Part shown: positions 25,395 to 34,580 of the stretch, one piece after another
Numbering within the stretch: the stretch's first letter is position 1
Layout of the letters: the number at the start of each line of letters is the position of its first letter
Source of the DNA: Tigheibacillus halophilus
Lineage (GTDB): Bacteria > Bacillota > Bacilli > Bacillales > Amphibacillaceae
DNA: 64,000 bases
NCBI RefSeq assembly: GCF_042683165.1
Contig: NZ_JBHUIZ010000012.1
Coordinates: 310,001-374,000 of the forward strand
Direction: 5' to 3'
Position numbers and translations under genes: made by a program
Notes under the pieces: model-generated
Seen by the model: only the letters and a program-made list of their open reading frames with translations
Database searches by the model: none
What the model was told of the DNA's origin: nothing

Positions 25395-26123
25395 ATGAAA
25401 ATTGAAATCTGGTCTGATTATGTGTGCCCGTTTTGTTATATTGGTGAACACAGACTTGCAAAAGCCCTGGATGATTTTCCGAATAAAGACAATGTCAAAA
25501 TTGAATTTAAATGCTATGAACTAGATCCAAATGCGAAACATATGCCTGACGGTGATTACTATTCCATGCTTGCAAATAAGCTTGGCATTACATCGGAACA
25601 AGCCAAGCAATCGAGTGAGAATCTGGCTGAACAGGCTGCGGAACTTGGTCTGGATTATCGTTTTGATAAAATGAAACCTACCAACACCTTTGATGCCCAC
25701 CGCTTAGCAAAGTATGCTGAGAAAATCGGCAAGGGCAAAGAGATGGTGGAAGCCTTGTTCTATGCATACTTTACAGAAGGAAAACTGATTAGTGATCATG
25801 ACGAGTTGACAGAATTAGCGGAAACAGTCGGAATGGAGAAGGAAGATGCTGTTTCTGTGCTTGCCTGCAATGAAAAGGGCAGACGTGTACGTGAAGATGA
25901 AGAACAGGCTCGCGAGATAGGTGTGCAAGGAGTTCCCTTTTTCGTATTCAATGAAAAATATGCCGTTTCCGGGGCCCAGCCACCGGAAGTGTTTAAGCAA
26001 GTATTGGAAAAGGTGGAGGAAGAGGAACAGGCCAAGCCTCATCTGCAAACGTTGACACCAGATGGTTCGGAAACGACGTACTGTACAGATGAAGGCTGTG
26101 AAATTAAACGCGACCAATCTTAA
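25395..26123 (+). CDS. DsbA-family thioredoxin-fold oxidoreductase (FrnE-like)
   Basis: 242 residues. An N-terminal thioredoxin strand leads directly into the redox motif CPFC (residues 12-15: SDYVCPFCYIGE), an all-helical insertion follows (about 60-160), and the cis-Pro loop is GVQGVPFFVF near 180-189. There is no signal peptide, so it acts in the cytoplasm, like FrnE proteins. A second pair of cysteines near the C-terminus (CTDEGCEIK) is typical of FrnE and may add a redox site. ATG at 25395 with AAAGAGGTG upstream. Confidence 0.87.
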   Translation: MKIEIWSDYVCPFCYIGEHRLAKALDDFPNKDNVKIEFKCYELDPNAKHMPDGDYYSMLANKLGITSEQAKQSSENLAEQAAELGLDYRFDKMKPTNTFDAHRLAKYAEKIGKGKEMVEALFYAYFTEGKLISDHDELTELAETVGMEKEDAVSVLACNEKGRRVREDEEQAREIGVQGVPFFVFNEKYAVSGAQPPEVFKQVLEKVEEEEQAKPHLQTLTPDGSETTYCTDEGCEIKRDQS

Positions 26124-26135
26124 AACCAAAGTAAA

Positions 26136-26169
26136 ACATCGGTATTCTCAGTGAATGCCGGTGTTTTTT
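26136..26169 (+). terminator. Terminator of the DsbA-like gene
   Basis: CATCGGTATTC pairs with GAATGCCGGTG (two G:U pairs), then TTTTTT. Confidence 0.85.
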
Positions 26170-26275
26170 AATTATCTGGCAAAGAAAACCTCCCCTTGCG
26201 ATGTGTTCAGAAGAATGGGGATACATATTTAGTAGGTTAGCGGGCTTTTCGCTTTAAATTGCACAGGGAATTTTG

Positions 26276-26303
26276 TTGACGTTTAATGGGAATATGCTAT
26301 ACT
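26276..26303 (+). promoter_or_regulatory. Sigma-A promoter of the siderophore import operon
   Basis: TTGACG, 16-base spacer, TATACT with a TG extension of the -10 box. The predicted transcription start falls just before the Fur box. Confidence 0.8.
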
Positions 26304-26321
26304 CGAAGTAGCCATTCTAAT

Positions 26322-26336
26322 TGATAATGAATATCA
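26322..26336 (+). promoter_or_regulatory. Fur box of the yclNOPQ operon
   Basis: TGATAATGAATATCA matches the 7-1-7 Fur consensus with one mismatch. It lies about 20 bases downstream of the -10 box, where binding would block transcription when iron is plentiful. Confidence 0.85.
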
Positions 26337-26441
26337 TTCTTAATTAGAATTTATTTTTTGTAATAATCATTTTAAATAGAAGGAAACAACTTTATCCATT
26401 CAACGGATTTGCTGTTTTCGAAATTATGAGAAGGATTTTTT

Positions 26442-27395
26442 ATGAAGATACGATACTTGGTTGCAGCACTCATCGTTCTGTCTGTCACCTCAATTTTTGT
26501 AGGGGTAACGGATATATCTCCTTTGGATATTTTTTCTTTATCCAAAGATCAAATGGAAATTTTGTGGATCAGCAGGGTACCGAGGCTTGTAAGCATCTTG
26601 ATTGCTGGCGTGAGCATGAGCATTTGCGGTTTGATCATGCAGCAATTAAGCCGTAATAAATTTGTTTCGCCAACTACTGCAGGCACAATGGATGCAGCCA
26701 AATTTGGCATCTTGGTTTCACTGATGTTATTTTCAGGGGTAAGTATTTTTGTCAGAATGCTGATTTCTTTCTTTTTCGCATTGCTTGGCACATTCATATT
26801 TATGCACATTCTGGGCAGAATCAAATTTAAAGATGCGATTTTTATACCGCTGGTTGGCTTGATGTTCGGAAATATCATCAATTCGCTTTCTACTTTCTTC
26901 GCTTATAAAAATGATTTAATCCAAAATATGTCTTCTTGGATGCAAGGCGACTTTTCCATGATAATGAGTGGAAATTACGAATTGATGTATGTCAGTGTTC
27001 CGTTGCTTATCATCGCTTACTTATTTGCGAATAAGTTCACAATTGCTGGAATGGGAGAGGATTTTGCCAAGAATCTTGGTTTGAATTACCGTCAGGTAGT
27101 CAATATCGGATTGGCTATCGTGGCACTCGTAACCGCATCCGTCGTGCTGTCAGTAGGTGTCATCCCTTTCCTGGGATTAATCATTCCGAATATCGTCAGC
27201 ATTTATCAAGGGGATCATTTGAAAAACAGCTTGATACATACCGCATTGCTTGGGGCCGTTTTTGTTCTGCTCTGTGACATTCTTGGCAGGGTAGTCATTT
27301 ACCCATACGAAATACCTATCAGCTTGACAGTCGGTGTGATAGGAAGCGCCATTTTCCTCTTCCTGCTGGTAAGGAGGAAGAGATATGGATTATAA
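26442..27395 (+). CDS. yclN: Ferric siderophore (petrobactin-type) ABC transporter permease
   Basis: 317-residue FecCD-family permease with about nine hydrophobic segments. The regions SICGLIMQQLSRNKFVSPTT (about 64-83) and GVIPFLGLIIPNIV (about 238-251), the cytoplasmic coupling segment, are typical. The sequence is close to B. subtilis YclN, which imports petrobactin. Start ATG 9 bases after AAGGA; the 3' end overlaps yclO by 11 bases, so translation is coupled. Iron control through the Fur box upstream. Confidence 0.93.
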   Translation: MKIRYLVAALIVLSVTSIFVGVTDISPLDIFSLSKDQMEILWISRVPRLVSILIAGVSMSICGLIMQQLSRNKFVSPTTAGTMDAAKFGILVSLMLFSGVSIFVRMLISFFFALLGTFIFMHILGRIKFKDAIFIPLVGLMFGNIINSLSTFFAYKNDLIQNMSSWMQGDFSMIMSGNYELMYVSVPLLIIAYLFANKFTIAGMGEDFAKNLGLNYRQVVNIGLAIVALVTASVVLSVGVIPFLGLIIPNIVSIYQGDHLKNSLIHTALLGAVFVLLCDILGRVVIYPYEIPISLTVGVIGSAIFLFLLVRRKRYGL

Positions 27396-28335
27396 AAAGA
27401 AAACATTGCTGCTTGCAGTGATAGCTCTTGCTTTGGCTCTGCTGTTTGTTTTTTATAATCTGAGCGGCAATATCGGCTACATTTTACCTAAAAGGATCAT
27501 TAAAGTCATTGCAATCATTCTTACAGGCAGTGCCATCGCATTTTCAACAACGGTATTCATGACGATTACTAATAACCGGATATTGACACCAAGTGTTATG
27601 GGGCTCGATTCCCTATATATGCTTGTGCAAACGGTAATTATTTTTGTTTTCGGTTCCAGATCTCTGGTCATGATGGACAGCAACATCAACTACTTAGTTT
27701 CTATCGGATCCATGGTCGTTTTTTCGCTCTTGCTGTTTCATATTTTATTCAAGGGCGAAAAGAACAATATTTATTTCCTGCTTTTGGTCGGGATGATACT
27801 AGGTCAGTTTTTCGGCAGCTTCACATCATTCATGCAAGTACTTATCGATCCGAATGAATTCATGGTTGCCCAGGATAAAATGTTTGCGAGCATCAATAAC
27901 GTCAACACCAATCTTGTTTATTTGTCTATTGTTCTCATCATATTTGTCGCATTGTATTTTATCAGGTTTGCAAAGTATTTGGATGTACTTGCGCTTGGCA
28001 AGGATCAGGCTGTCAACTTGGGGGTGCCGTATGACAGGGTTGTTAAGCATTTGCTTGTCATCGTGGCAATATCTATCTCGATTGCAACAGCGCTGATTGG
28101 CCCAATTACCTTTCTTGGCCTGCTTGTTGTCAATCTCGCGTATGAGTTCCTGAAAACATATCGACACACGTATTTGATTTTGGGGTCGATGTTCCTCAGT
28201 GTGATAGCACTGCTGGGCGGACAATTCATCGTTGAAAAGGTGTTCACATTCAATACGACAGTGAGTGTCATTATCAACTTTGTTGGTGGAATTTACTTCA
28301 TTTATCTTTTGTTAAAGGAGAGAAAATCATGGTAG
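27385..28335 (+). CDS. yclO: Ferric siderophore ABC transporter permease, second subunit
   Basis: 316-residue FecCD permease forming the membrane channel together with YclN. About nine to ten hydrophobic segments; LGVPYDRVVKHL (about 211-222) and GPITFLGLLVVNLAYE (about 239-254) mark the ATPase-coupling region. It overlaps yclN by 11 bases and yclP by 7 bases. SD AAGGAGGAAG lies in the yclN coding region. Confidence 0.93.
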   Translation: MDYKKKTLLLAVIALALALLFVFYNLSGNIGYILPKRIIKVIAIILTGSAIAFSTTVFMTITNNRILTPSVMGLDSLYMLVQTVIIFVFGSRSLVMMDSNINYLVSIGSMVVFSLLLFHILFKGEKNNIYFLLLVGMILGQFFGSFTSFMQVLIDPNEFMVAQDKMFASINNVNTNLVYLSIVLIIFVALYFIRFAKYLDVLALGKDQAVNLGVPYDRVVKHLLVIVAISISIATALIGPITFLGLLVVNLAYEFLKTYRHTYLILGSMFLSVIALLGGQFIVEKVFTFNTTVSVIINFVGGIYFIYLLLKERKSW

Positions 28336-29084
28336 ATATCAAGCATTTGTTTAAGACGTATCATCAAAAAAAAGTCGTGGACGATGTTTCGTTGAAGATT
28401 GAAAAAGGCACTATCACATCCTTCATCGGACCCAATGGGGCTGGTAAAAGTACGTTAATCTCAATGGTTAGCCGCCTGATTGCAAAAGATGAAGGAGAAA
28501 TAACGATTGATGGATACGATATCATGCAAACAAAAAATAATGATCTTGCCAAGAAGCTTTCCATTTTGAAACAGTCCAATTCCATCAATCTGAAGCTTAC
28601 TGTACGCGAGCTGATTTCTTTTGGCAGATTCCCCTATTCCCAAGGGAAATTGAAAAAAGAGGATTGGCAAAAGGTGGATGAAGCGATCGATTACATGGAG
28701 CTGCGCGAGATTCAGGATAAGTATCTTGATGAATTGAGTGGTGGTCAGCGGCAGCGTGCACATATTGCCATGGTCATCGCACAGGATACAGAATATATCT
28801 TGCTTGATGAACCATTGAATAACCTGGATATGAGACATTCCGTGCAAATCATGAAAATTTTGCGCAAGCTGGTTGATGAACTGAATAAGACCATTTTGAT
28901 CGTTATTCACGATATCAATTTTGCGTCTTGCTACTCAGATCATATTGTGGCTCTGAAGGACGGTAAAATCGTCAAACAAGGGCGCGCATGTGATGTCATT
29001 GATAAATGTGTATTAAAAGATATTTATGATATGGATATAGATATTCAACATGTGGATGATCGGCGCATATGCGTATATTTTTGA
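28329..29084 (+). CDS. yclP: Ferric siderophore ABC transporter ATP-binding protein
   Basis: 251-residue ATPase of the FepC type. Walker A GPNGAGKST (about 35-43), Q-loop near 80, signature LSGGQRQRAHIAM (about 137-149), Walker B YILLDEPLNNLD (about 156-167) and switch His in IVIHDINF. It powers YclNO. SD AAAGGAGAG lies inside the 3' end of yclO. A stem-loop pair follows before yclQ. Confidence 0.95.
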   Translation: MVDIKHLFKTYHQKKVVDDVSLKIEKGTITSFIGPNGAGKSTLISMVSRLIAKDEGEITIDGYDIMQTKNNDLAKKLSILKQSNSINLKLTVRELISFGRFPYSQGKLKKEDWQKVDEAIDYMELREIQDKYLDELSGGQRQRAHIAMVIAQDTEYILLDEPLNNLDMRHSVQIMKILRKLVDELNKTILIVIHDINFASCYSDHIVALKDGKIVKQGRACDVIDKCVLKDIYDMDIDIQHVDDRRICVYF

Positions 29085-29093
29085 TATAAACAG

Positions 29094-29230
29094 AGCCGGA
29101 TGGCACATGCAGATCATCCACATCGCCATCCGGCTGCAAAGGAATATATCATCACTGCTGTCAGCAGGATTGAAAAATAAAAAGACCTTTACAATAACAT
29201 AGGAAGATTGTGACCCAGTTATCATAAAGG
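29094..29230 (+). other. Two stem-loops in the yclP-yclQ gap
   Basis: The 330-base gap holds AGCCGGATGGC/GCCATCCGGCT (29094-29104 and 29125-29135, perfect 11 bp, 20-base loop) right after yclP, and CCTTTACAATAAC/GTTATCATAAAGG (29186-29198 and 29218-29230, 11 of 13 pairs). Neither is followed by a T-run, so they are more likely RNA-processing or stability elements that set the ratio of membrane proteins to binding protein than full terminators. The rest of the gap shows no ORF with an SD. Confidence 0.5.
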
Positions 29231-29413
29231 AACCTGACAATTCCATTGTAACTGATTTTTATGTTGTAGTAAATGAGTTGGCCTCTGATGGCAATAGATA
29301 CAGCGCGATGAATAGGGGGGAAATACATACATCATCAACACGATGATTTTAAATGGTTAACCTATCCCGCTGACAGCTAGAGATGTTATAAATAAATCAA
29401 GAGGAGAATTCTT

Positions 29414-30382
29414 ATGAAGAAACTAATGCTATTCTTATTTGCCGCTTTCATAGTGATCGCATTGTCTGCATGCGGCAGCACAGATAAAGATACAAGTAAA
29501 AATGGCGACAAAACCGCTGAAGCAGAGAAAGGTAAAGACACGATTACTGTTAAGCATGAACTTGGCGAAACAAAAGTACCAAAGAATCCTAAAAAAGTAG
29601 TCGTATTTGATTTTGGCATTTTAGATACATTCGATAAACTTGGTATTAAACCTGCCGGTATCGCTCAGAAAAATGTCCCTGATTATTTGAAGAAATACAA
29701 AGAAGGGGATTATACAAACATCGGAAGCTTGAAAGAACCTGATTTTGAAGCTATTGCCAATCTTGATCCAGATCTGATCATTATTTCCGGCAGACAATCT
29801 TCTGTTTATGACCAGCTGTCTGATTTAGCTCCTACTATCTATTTGGGTGTGAATACCGATGACTATATGAATTCATTCAAGGAAAACACCAAGATTGTTG
29901 GTGAAATTTTTGGAAAAGAAGACGAAGTGAAAGAGGAATTGGCTAAAGTGGACGATGCCATCAAAGCCTTGCATGAAAAAGCCGAAAAAGTAGATAAAGA
30001 TGGTTTGCTTGTCATGGCAAATGACGATAAAATGAGTGCTTTTGGATCGAAATCCCGTTTTGGAATAATTCACGATGTGTTCGGTATCAAGCCGACAGAT
30101 AAAGATATTGAAGCTTCTACGCATGGGATGAATGTATCATCTGAATATATCATGAAGAAAGACCCGTCCATTTTATATGTCATTGACCGCGGTACAGCGA
30201 TTGGGGAAGATTCTTCTGCCAAAAAAGTCGTGGAAAACAAACTGGTCAGGAAAACAAAAGCTTATAAAGACGGTAATATCGTTTACTTGAAACCAGATAT
30301 TTGGTATCTTTCCGGCGGCGGACTCGAATCTGTATCAGAAATGATTTCTGAGATTGATAAAAGTTTGGATGAAGCTGAATAA
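29414..30382 (+). CDS. yclQ: Ferric siderophore-binding lipoprotein
   Basis: 322-residue binding protein anchored by lipidation at Cys20 (lipobox LSAC). The mature part is a class III (helical-hinge) binding fold: VVVFDFGILDTFDKLGI (about 57-73) in the first lobe and PDLIIISGRQSS in the strand leading to the hinge. It is like B. subtilis YclQ, the petrobactin receptor. SD AAGAGGAG lies before the ATG. A terminator follows. It needs YclNOP for transport. Confidence 0.93.
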   Translation: MKKLMLFLFAAFIVIALSACGSTDKDTSKNGDKTAEAEKGKDTITVKHELGETKVPKNPKKVVVFDFGILDTFDKLGIKPAGIAQKNVPDYLKKYKEGDYTNIGSLKEPDFEAIANLDPDLIIISGRQSSVYDQLSDLAPTIYLGVNTDDYMNSFKENTKIVGEIFGKEDEVKEELAKVDDAIKALHEKAEKVDKDGLLVMANDDKMSAFGSKSRFGIIHDVFGIKPTDKDIEASTHGMNVSSEYIMKKDPSILYVIDRGTAIGEDSSAKKVVENKLVRKTKAYKDGNIVYLKPDIWYLSGGGLESVSEMISEIDKSLDEAE

Positions 30383-30394
30383 TATAAGCAATAG

Positions 30395-30428
30395 ACCTGG
30401 ATTATCCAATAGGATGTCCGGGTTTTTT
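30395..30428 (+). terminator. Terminator of yclQ
   Basis: ACCTGGATTATCC pairs with GGATGTCCGGGT (imperfect), then TTTTTT. Confidence 0.8.
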
Positions 30429-30579
30429 GTGTATCATTTTGATATGTATCATCTCCGACAGGGAGATAAATGTGGCAAAAGTATGGAAAATGAACAACAA
30501 ATTCTTGGACGGGTTGCATTTTACATATACAATATGTTTATATAGAATGCATAGGATCAAAGAAATGAGGGTTATACAC

Positions 30580-31278
30580 ATGAAAAAGTTCAGCATTATC
30601 ATCATGGCACTTGTTCTCGTGCTGACACTCAGCGCATGCAAGAGCAAAGACAAGGCTGAAAAACAAGACAAGACTGCTGATAAAAATACACAGCAGGAAG
30701 TAAAAGTAGGCAAGGACGAAGTTGTTGCTGACGACAAACCGGTCGTTGATATAAATAACCATCAAATTCTTGGCGGCCATTACAATACGATGTACGTACA
30801 GACAAAGATGCAGCTGCATCAATACGGCCAGGATGTCAATGATAAGAAATCAGTTAAAAAACAAACTTTGGACGGACTGATTGCGCAAGAATTGTTGAGG
30901 CAGGAAGCTGTATCCAAAGGTATTAAGGTTTCAGATAAAGATGTGGATCAGGAATTGCAAAAGGTCAAAGAAGAGAATAAAGAGCAGTTCAAGGACTATC
31001 TGAAGCAATTCAAGCTGACGGAAAAAGACTACAAGGAACAAATAAAATATAGTATGATTTTGAATAAATATGTGGATAAAGAAGTGAAGACACCTAAAGT
31101 GACAGATAAGGAAGTCAAAGATACTTTCAACACATTGAAAAAGCAAAACAAAGATATGAAGTTCGATGATGTGAAGGACAGTATCAAGCAATCACTAGTG
31201 CAGCAAAAACAAAATGAAGAGCTCCAAGCAAAATTAAAAGACCTCAAAAAGGATGCCAAGATTAAAAAACGGATATAA
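30580..31278 (+). CDS. SurA N-terminal-like (PrsA-related) lipoprotein
   Basis: 232-residue lipoprotein (LSAC, Cys20) that is highly charged after the anchor. The region about 50-170 has the SurA/PrsA N-terminal helical chaperone pattern, with QTLDGLIAQELLRQEAVSKG at about 87-106. No PPIase (parvulin) domain is visible, and the C-terminal part is Lys/Glu-rich helix returning to the chaperone core. It probably helps fold exported proteins outside the membrane. ATG at 30580 with GAGGG upstream; the longer open frame from 30427 runs through the preceding terminator and is not used. Confidence 0.8.
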   Translation: MKKFSIIIMALVLVLTLSACKSKDKAEKQDKTADKNTQQEVKVGKDEVVADDKPVVDINNHQILGGHYNTMYVQTKMQLHQYGQDVNDKKSVKKQTLDGLIAQELLRQEAVSKGIKVSDKDVDQELQKVKEENKEQFKDYLKQFKLTEKDYKEQIKYSMILNKYVDKEVKTPKVTDKEVKDTFNTLKKQNKDMKFDDVKDSIKQSLVQQKQNEELQAKLKDLKKDAKIKKRI

Positions 31279-31291
31279 AAATTTCGGGTTT

Positions 31292-31327
31292 GCCACTGCT
31301 TCTTTACATAGAAGCAGTGGCTTTTTT
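31292..31327 (+). terminator. Terminator of the SurA-like lipoprotein gene
   Basis: GCCACTGCTTC and GAAGCAGTGGC form an 11-bp perfect stem followed by TTTTTT. Confidence 0.92.
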
Positions 31328-31500
31328 GCGTTTTAGGAAATGGAATGTTTCTTTCAAATATCGCTGCTGGCTTGATATATACCGATGTGATGCTGTTGCG
31401 ATTGAGAATGCTGCGCAGAGGGAATGGAAAAATAGATTGTAGAAATACGACAATAAGATGCTATAATGAATTTGGTTCCATTTGGGGAGGAAGAATACGT

Positions 31501-32316
31501 ATGACTAGGAAATGGATCGTTATGCTCCTTGCCGTACTGGCATTGGCAGCTTCTGTTTTTTTATTGGTAAAGGATAATCCCGGCACAGCTAATACCAAGG
31601 GCTATAAAGTGCCGCCGACTGTGTTTATTCATGGATATAAAGGGACATATAATTCTTTTGGAAATATGTTGAACCGTTTTGAAAACAATTATAAATGGGG
31701 CGACAAGATGCTAGTGTATTACATTAGCCCGAACGGACGCCTTCAAGTCGATAACATGGGGTACAATGGTGAGAAGCCGGCTTTTGTCCAGATTGTGCTG
31801 GAAAATAATCGCGCAACGTTCAAAAACAGTGCATACTGGCTGTCCTTGGCTCTGCACCATATGAAAACCCATTACCAAATAGACAAAGTATACCTTGTCG
31901 GTCACTCGATGGGCGGGATTGTTTCTGTAAAATATATGGAGGATTATCAGAACCTGAAAAATTTTCCGCAGGTCAATAAATTTATTGCCATTGGCAGCCC
32001 GTTTAATGGTATCTATGATAAAAAATATTTTCAGCTGCATCATGATGCAGCAGCGCATGATTTGAATCCGGGTTCAAAAGCCTTGATGGACTTACGAAGA
32101 AACAAGGATGATATACCTGATAATATTGAGGCGCTCAGTATATCGAGCACAGGGGACCATGTTGCTGAGGCAGATAGTGTTAAAGGACTTCAAAAAATAT
32201 TCCCTGCTCCTCAGTTACAGCAGAAGGTGATCGCAGATGAGCACCTTGGACATAGCATGCTTCATGAAAGTAAAAGAGTGGATTTTTTGATTCATGATTT
32301 CTTATACGGGGATTGA
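31501..32316 (+). CDS. Exported alpha/beta hydrolase (DUF915-like)
   Basis: 271 residues with an N-terminal membrane anchor or signal segment (about 5-22), then an alpha/beta-hydrolase fold: VFIHGYKGTYNSF (about 40-52, oxyanion strand) and the nucleophile elbow GHSMGG near residue 138. The catalytic Asp is probably in STGDHVAEAD and the His in HLGHSML. DUF915 proteins are lipase- or esterase-like surface enzymes. TATAAT with a TG extension lies at 31462-31467; GGGGAGG precedes the ATG by about 10 bases. Confidence 0.82.
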   Translation: MTRKWIVMLLAVLALAASVFLLVKDNPGTANTKGYKVPPTVFIHGYKGTYNSFGNMLNRFENNYKWGDKMLVYYISPNGRLQVDNMGYNGEKPAFVQIVLENNRATFKNSAYWLSLALHHMKTHYQIDKVYLVGHSMGGIVSVKYMEDYQNLKNFPQVNKFIAIGSPFNGIYDKKYFQLHHDAAAHDLNPGSKALMDLRRNKDDIPDNIEALSISSTGDHVAEADSVKGLQKIFPAPQLQQKVIADEHLGHSMLHESKRVDFLIHDFLYGD

Positions 32317-32437
32317 GCGTTACGGTTGCTGAATCTGTGTGTATTTTTTCTTAGGGTATTTCTATAATGTGGAATTCTCCTGTGGAAAGGTATATCTTTT
32401 TTTCGTACAATATATAAGTAAGTGAAATTTCATCAAT

Positions 32438-32673
32438 ATTGGTGGAGGAAAAATATCGCCTTATGTGATTCCGCTATACCACCTTCGACTTAGTGTTTTT
32501 AATCGTGTAAAAGGTGAGGCAATCGGAAATCAATATAGGCACGGGATAGGGTGCTGCTTGACACGTATTTAAAGTACTGTCATGTTTTAGACTTTAGATA
32601 TGAGCACAGGGAAAACTGCGTTGCGCAGGCCGAATTAACAAATAGTATGGAGGCTTTGGGCCCTATTGAATGA
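32438..32673 (+). pseudogene. Possible frameshifted small gene
   Basis: The 430-base gap before murB contains GGTGGAGGA followed by a frame with no ATG (ATA at 32453) reading VIPLYHLRLSVFNRVKGEAI and ending at 32572. An overlapping second frame (32539-32673) reads VLLDTYLKYCHVLDFRYEHR and ends in SMEALGPIE. Joined by one frameshift near 32545, they would make a protein of about 75 residues. I do not recognise it. The composition suggests decayed coding sequence, but chance is possible. Confidence 0.3.
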
Positions 32674-32745
32674 TCATTTGTAATTGTAATCTGCAAATGT
32701 AACGGGTTATGATATGCCTGGAAAATGGTAAAGGGAATGATTGGG

Positions 32746-33663
32746 ATGGCTAATCTGGAAATGTATGATAAATTGACAGCTATTACAGCGAAAGAAAATG
32801 TAATGGTTGATGAGTATTTGAAAGACCACACGTACACACACTTGGGAGGGAAAGCTGATTTTTTCATCACTCCACAAAATTACGATGAAGTCCAGCATGT
32901 CGTCAAGCTGGCAAATAAAGAGGAGATTCCCTTTACACTGCTTGGCAATGGGTCGAATCTGATTGTCAAGGATGGCGGGATTCGAGGTATTGTGATGAAC
33001 TTGCATCATCTTGATCATATTCATTCAGAAGGAAATAGACTTTATGCCCAAAGCGGCGCAAGGATTATCGATGCTTCCAGAGCTGCTTTGGATCAAAGTT
33101 TGACGGGACTGGAATTTGCATGTGGTATCCCTGGTTCTGTAGGCGGGGCGTTGTATATGAATGCCGGGGCATACGGAGGAGAAATCAAGGACTGTCTGGA
33201 ACGGGCAATTGTTGTCGACCGAAACGGGCAGCTGCTTGAACTGGCAGCGGAAGAACTGGATTTATCTTACCGCACGAGCAATATACCAACTAATGATTAT
33301 ATTGTTTTAGAAGCAGTTTTTCTTCTTGAAAAAGGGGACTCCGCTGAAATAAAGGCCGTGATGGATGATTTGACGTTTAAGCGCGAGTCGAAACAACCTT
33401 TGGAATATCCTTCTTGTGGCAGTGTTTTCAAACGTCCGCCAGGCTTTTTTGCCGGAAAACTGATCCAGGACAGCGAGTTACAGGGGAAACAAATTGGCGG
33501 AGCACAGGTTTCCAAAAAGCATGCAGGCTTCATCGTCAATATAGATAGCGCGAGCGCGAAGGAATATATCGATTTAATTCATTTCGTACAAAAGACAGTA
33601 AAGGATAAATTCGGTGTCAGACTTGAACGCGAAGTTCGTATTATCGGTGAAGATCCGCAGTGA
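32746..33663 (+). CDS. murB: UDP-N-acetylenolpyruvoylglucosamine reductase
   Basis: An FAD enzyme that makes UDP-MurNAc, the second committed step of peptidoglycan synthesis. About 305 residues. FAD-binding: THLGGKADFFITP near 32-44, LGNGSNLIVKDGGIRG near 68-83, GLEFACGIPGSVGGALYMNA near 121-140. Catalysis: Ser in YPSCGSVFKRPPG (near 220) and Glu in EVRIIGE near the C-terminus. The spacing matches the Staphylococcus/B. cereus form. The start is uncertain: ATG at 32746 follows AAAGGG at a somewhat long distance; ATGs at 32737 and 32725 are in frame. Confidence 0.94.
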   Translation: MANLEMYDKLTAITAKENVMVDEYLKDHTYTHLGGKADFFITPQNYDEVQHVVKLANKEEIPFTLLGNGSNLIVKDGGIRGIVMNLHHLDHIHSEGNRLYAQSGARIIDASRAALDQSLTGLEFACGIPGSVGGALYMNAGAYGGEIKDCLERAIVVDRNGQLLELAAEELDLSYRTSNIPTNDYIVLEAVFLLEKGDSAEIKAVMDDLTFKRESKQPLEYPSCGSVFKRPPGFFAGKLIQDSELQGKQIGGAQVSKKHAGFIVNIDSASAKEYIDLIHFVQKTVKDKFGVRLEREVRIIGEDPQ

Positions 33664-33717
33664 TAAAGGTTGATATTGCATAGGGAGACCTGCAAAGCGG
33701 GGAGCAGCTACACAATG

Positions 33718-33753
33718 AAACAGGCATTTGGCTAATTAGCCAAATGCCTGTTT
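33718..33753. terminator. Bidirectional terminator between murB and ehuA
   Basis: AAACAGGCATTTGGC pairs perfectly with GCCAAATGCCTGTTT (15 bp) between convergent genes. Confidence 0.88.
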
Positions 33754-33758
33754 CGTGT

Positions 33759-34574
33759 TCAGGAGGAACGGAACCTGCTTAAAAAGCTAGCCAGCCGTTC
33801 ATTTTTCGAGTGCTCAAGGACTTCGCACGGTGTGCCTTCTTCCGCAATGACGCCTTTATCAAGAAAGACGATCCGATCGGCAATTTCACGGGCGAATTCC
33901 ATCTCGTGGGTAACGAGTACCATCGCCATCTCGCCATCCCTGGCGATGTCACGGATGACTGCAAGTACTTCCCCGACCAGTTCTGGATCAAGCGCTGAAG
34001 TCACTTCGTCAAACAACATGATCTTTGGTTTCATGACCAGGGCTCGGGCCATAGCGACGCGCTGCTTCTGTCCACCGGAAAGCTGGCTTGGAAAATTGTC
34101 CAGTTTATCGCCCAGCCCGACCTTTTCCAGCATCTCTACAGCATCCTGTTCGGCCTGTGCCCGCTTGGTTTTTTTGACATGGATTGGTGCAGTCATGCAG
34201 TTTTCCAGTATTGTCATATGGGGAAATAGATTGAAATGTTGAAAGACCATTCCTATTTCCCCACGCACATTTCGTAAATGCTTCTCACTGGCACGTACGA
34301 ACTTGCCGTCTTTTTTCATATGCCAGAGATTTTGGCAGTCAACAATGATTTCGCCTTCGGTCGGTTCCTCCAGTGTCATCAGCATGCGGATGATGGTTGT
34401 TTTACCTGAACCGCTTGGTCCGATCAGGGCTACTTTTTCCGCAGGTTTGATGTCCAGGTTGATGCCCTTGAGCACCTTTGTTTCTCCAAAGGATTTGTGG
34501 ACATTTTCATACTTGACAATTGGTTCGACTGAATCAAGGACTGGTTGCGGTGCTGCTTGTGTACTTGCTTCCAT
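33759..34574 (-). CDS. ehuA: Ectoine/hydroxyectoine-type ABC transporter ATP-binding protein
   Basis: 271-residue polar amino acid-type ATPase. Walker A GPSGSGKTT (about 53-61), signature LSGGQKQRVAMARAL (about 165-179), Walker B IMLFDEVTSALDPEL (about 185-199). The motif reads DEVTS rather than the usual DEPTS; I recall this from EhuA-type ATPases. It starts 6 bases after the ehuD stop and its SD lies in ehuD. The EhuB-like binding protein in the operon supports ectoine uptake as osmoprotectant or nutrient. Other compatible solutes or polar amino acids remain possible. Confidence 0.85.
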   Translation of the reverse strand: MEASTQAAPQPVLDSVEPIVKYENVHKSFGETKVLKGINLDIKPAEKVALIGPSGSGKTTIIRMLMTLEEPTEGEIIVDCQNLWHMKKDGKFVRASEKHLRNVRGEIGMVFQHFNLFPHMTILENCMTAPIHVKKTKRAQAEQDAVEMLEKVGLGDKLDNFPSQLSGGQKQRVAMARALVMKPKIMLFDEVTSALDPELVGEVLAVIRDIARDGEMAMVLVTHEMEFAREIADRIVFLDKGVIAEEGTPCEVLEHSKNERLASFLSRFRSS

Positions 34575-34580
34575 TCGAAA

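Noticed and set aside
30427..30579. Longer start for the SurA-like lipoprotein
   Set aside because: The added part reads through the yclQ terminator and would place the lipobox in mid-protein; the ATG at 30580 gives a normal signal peptide.
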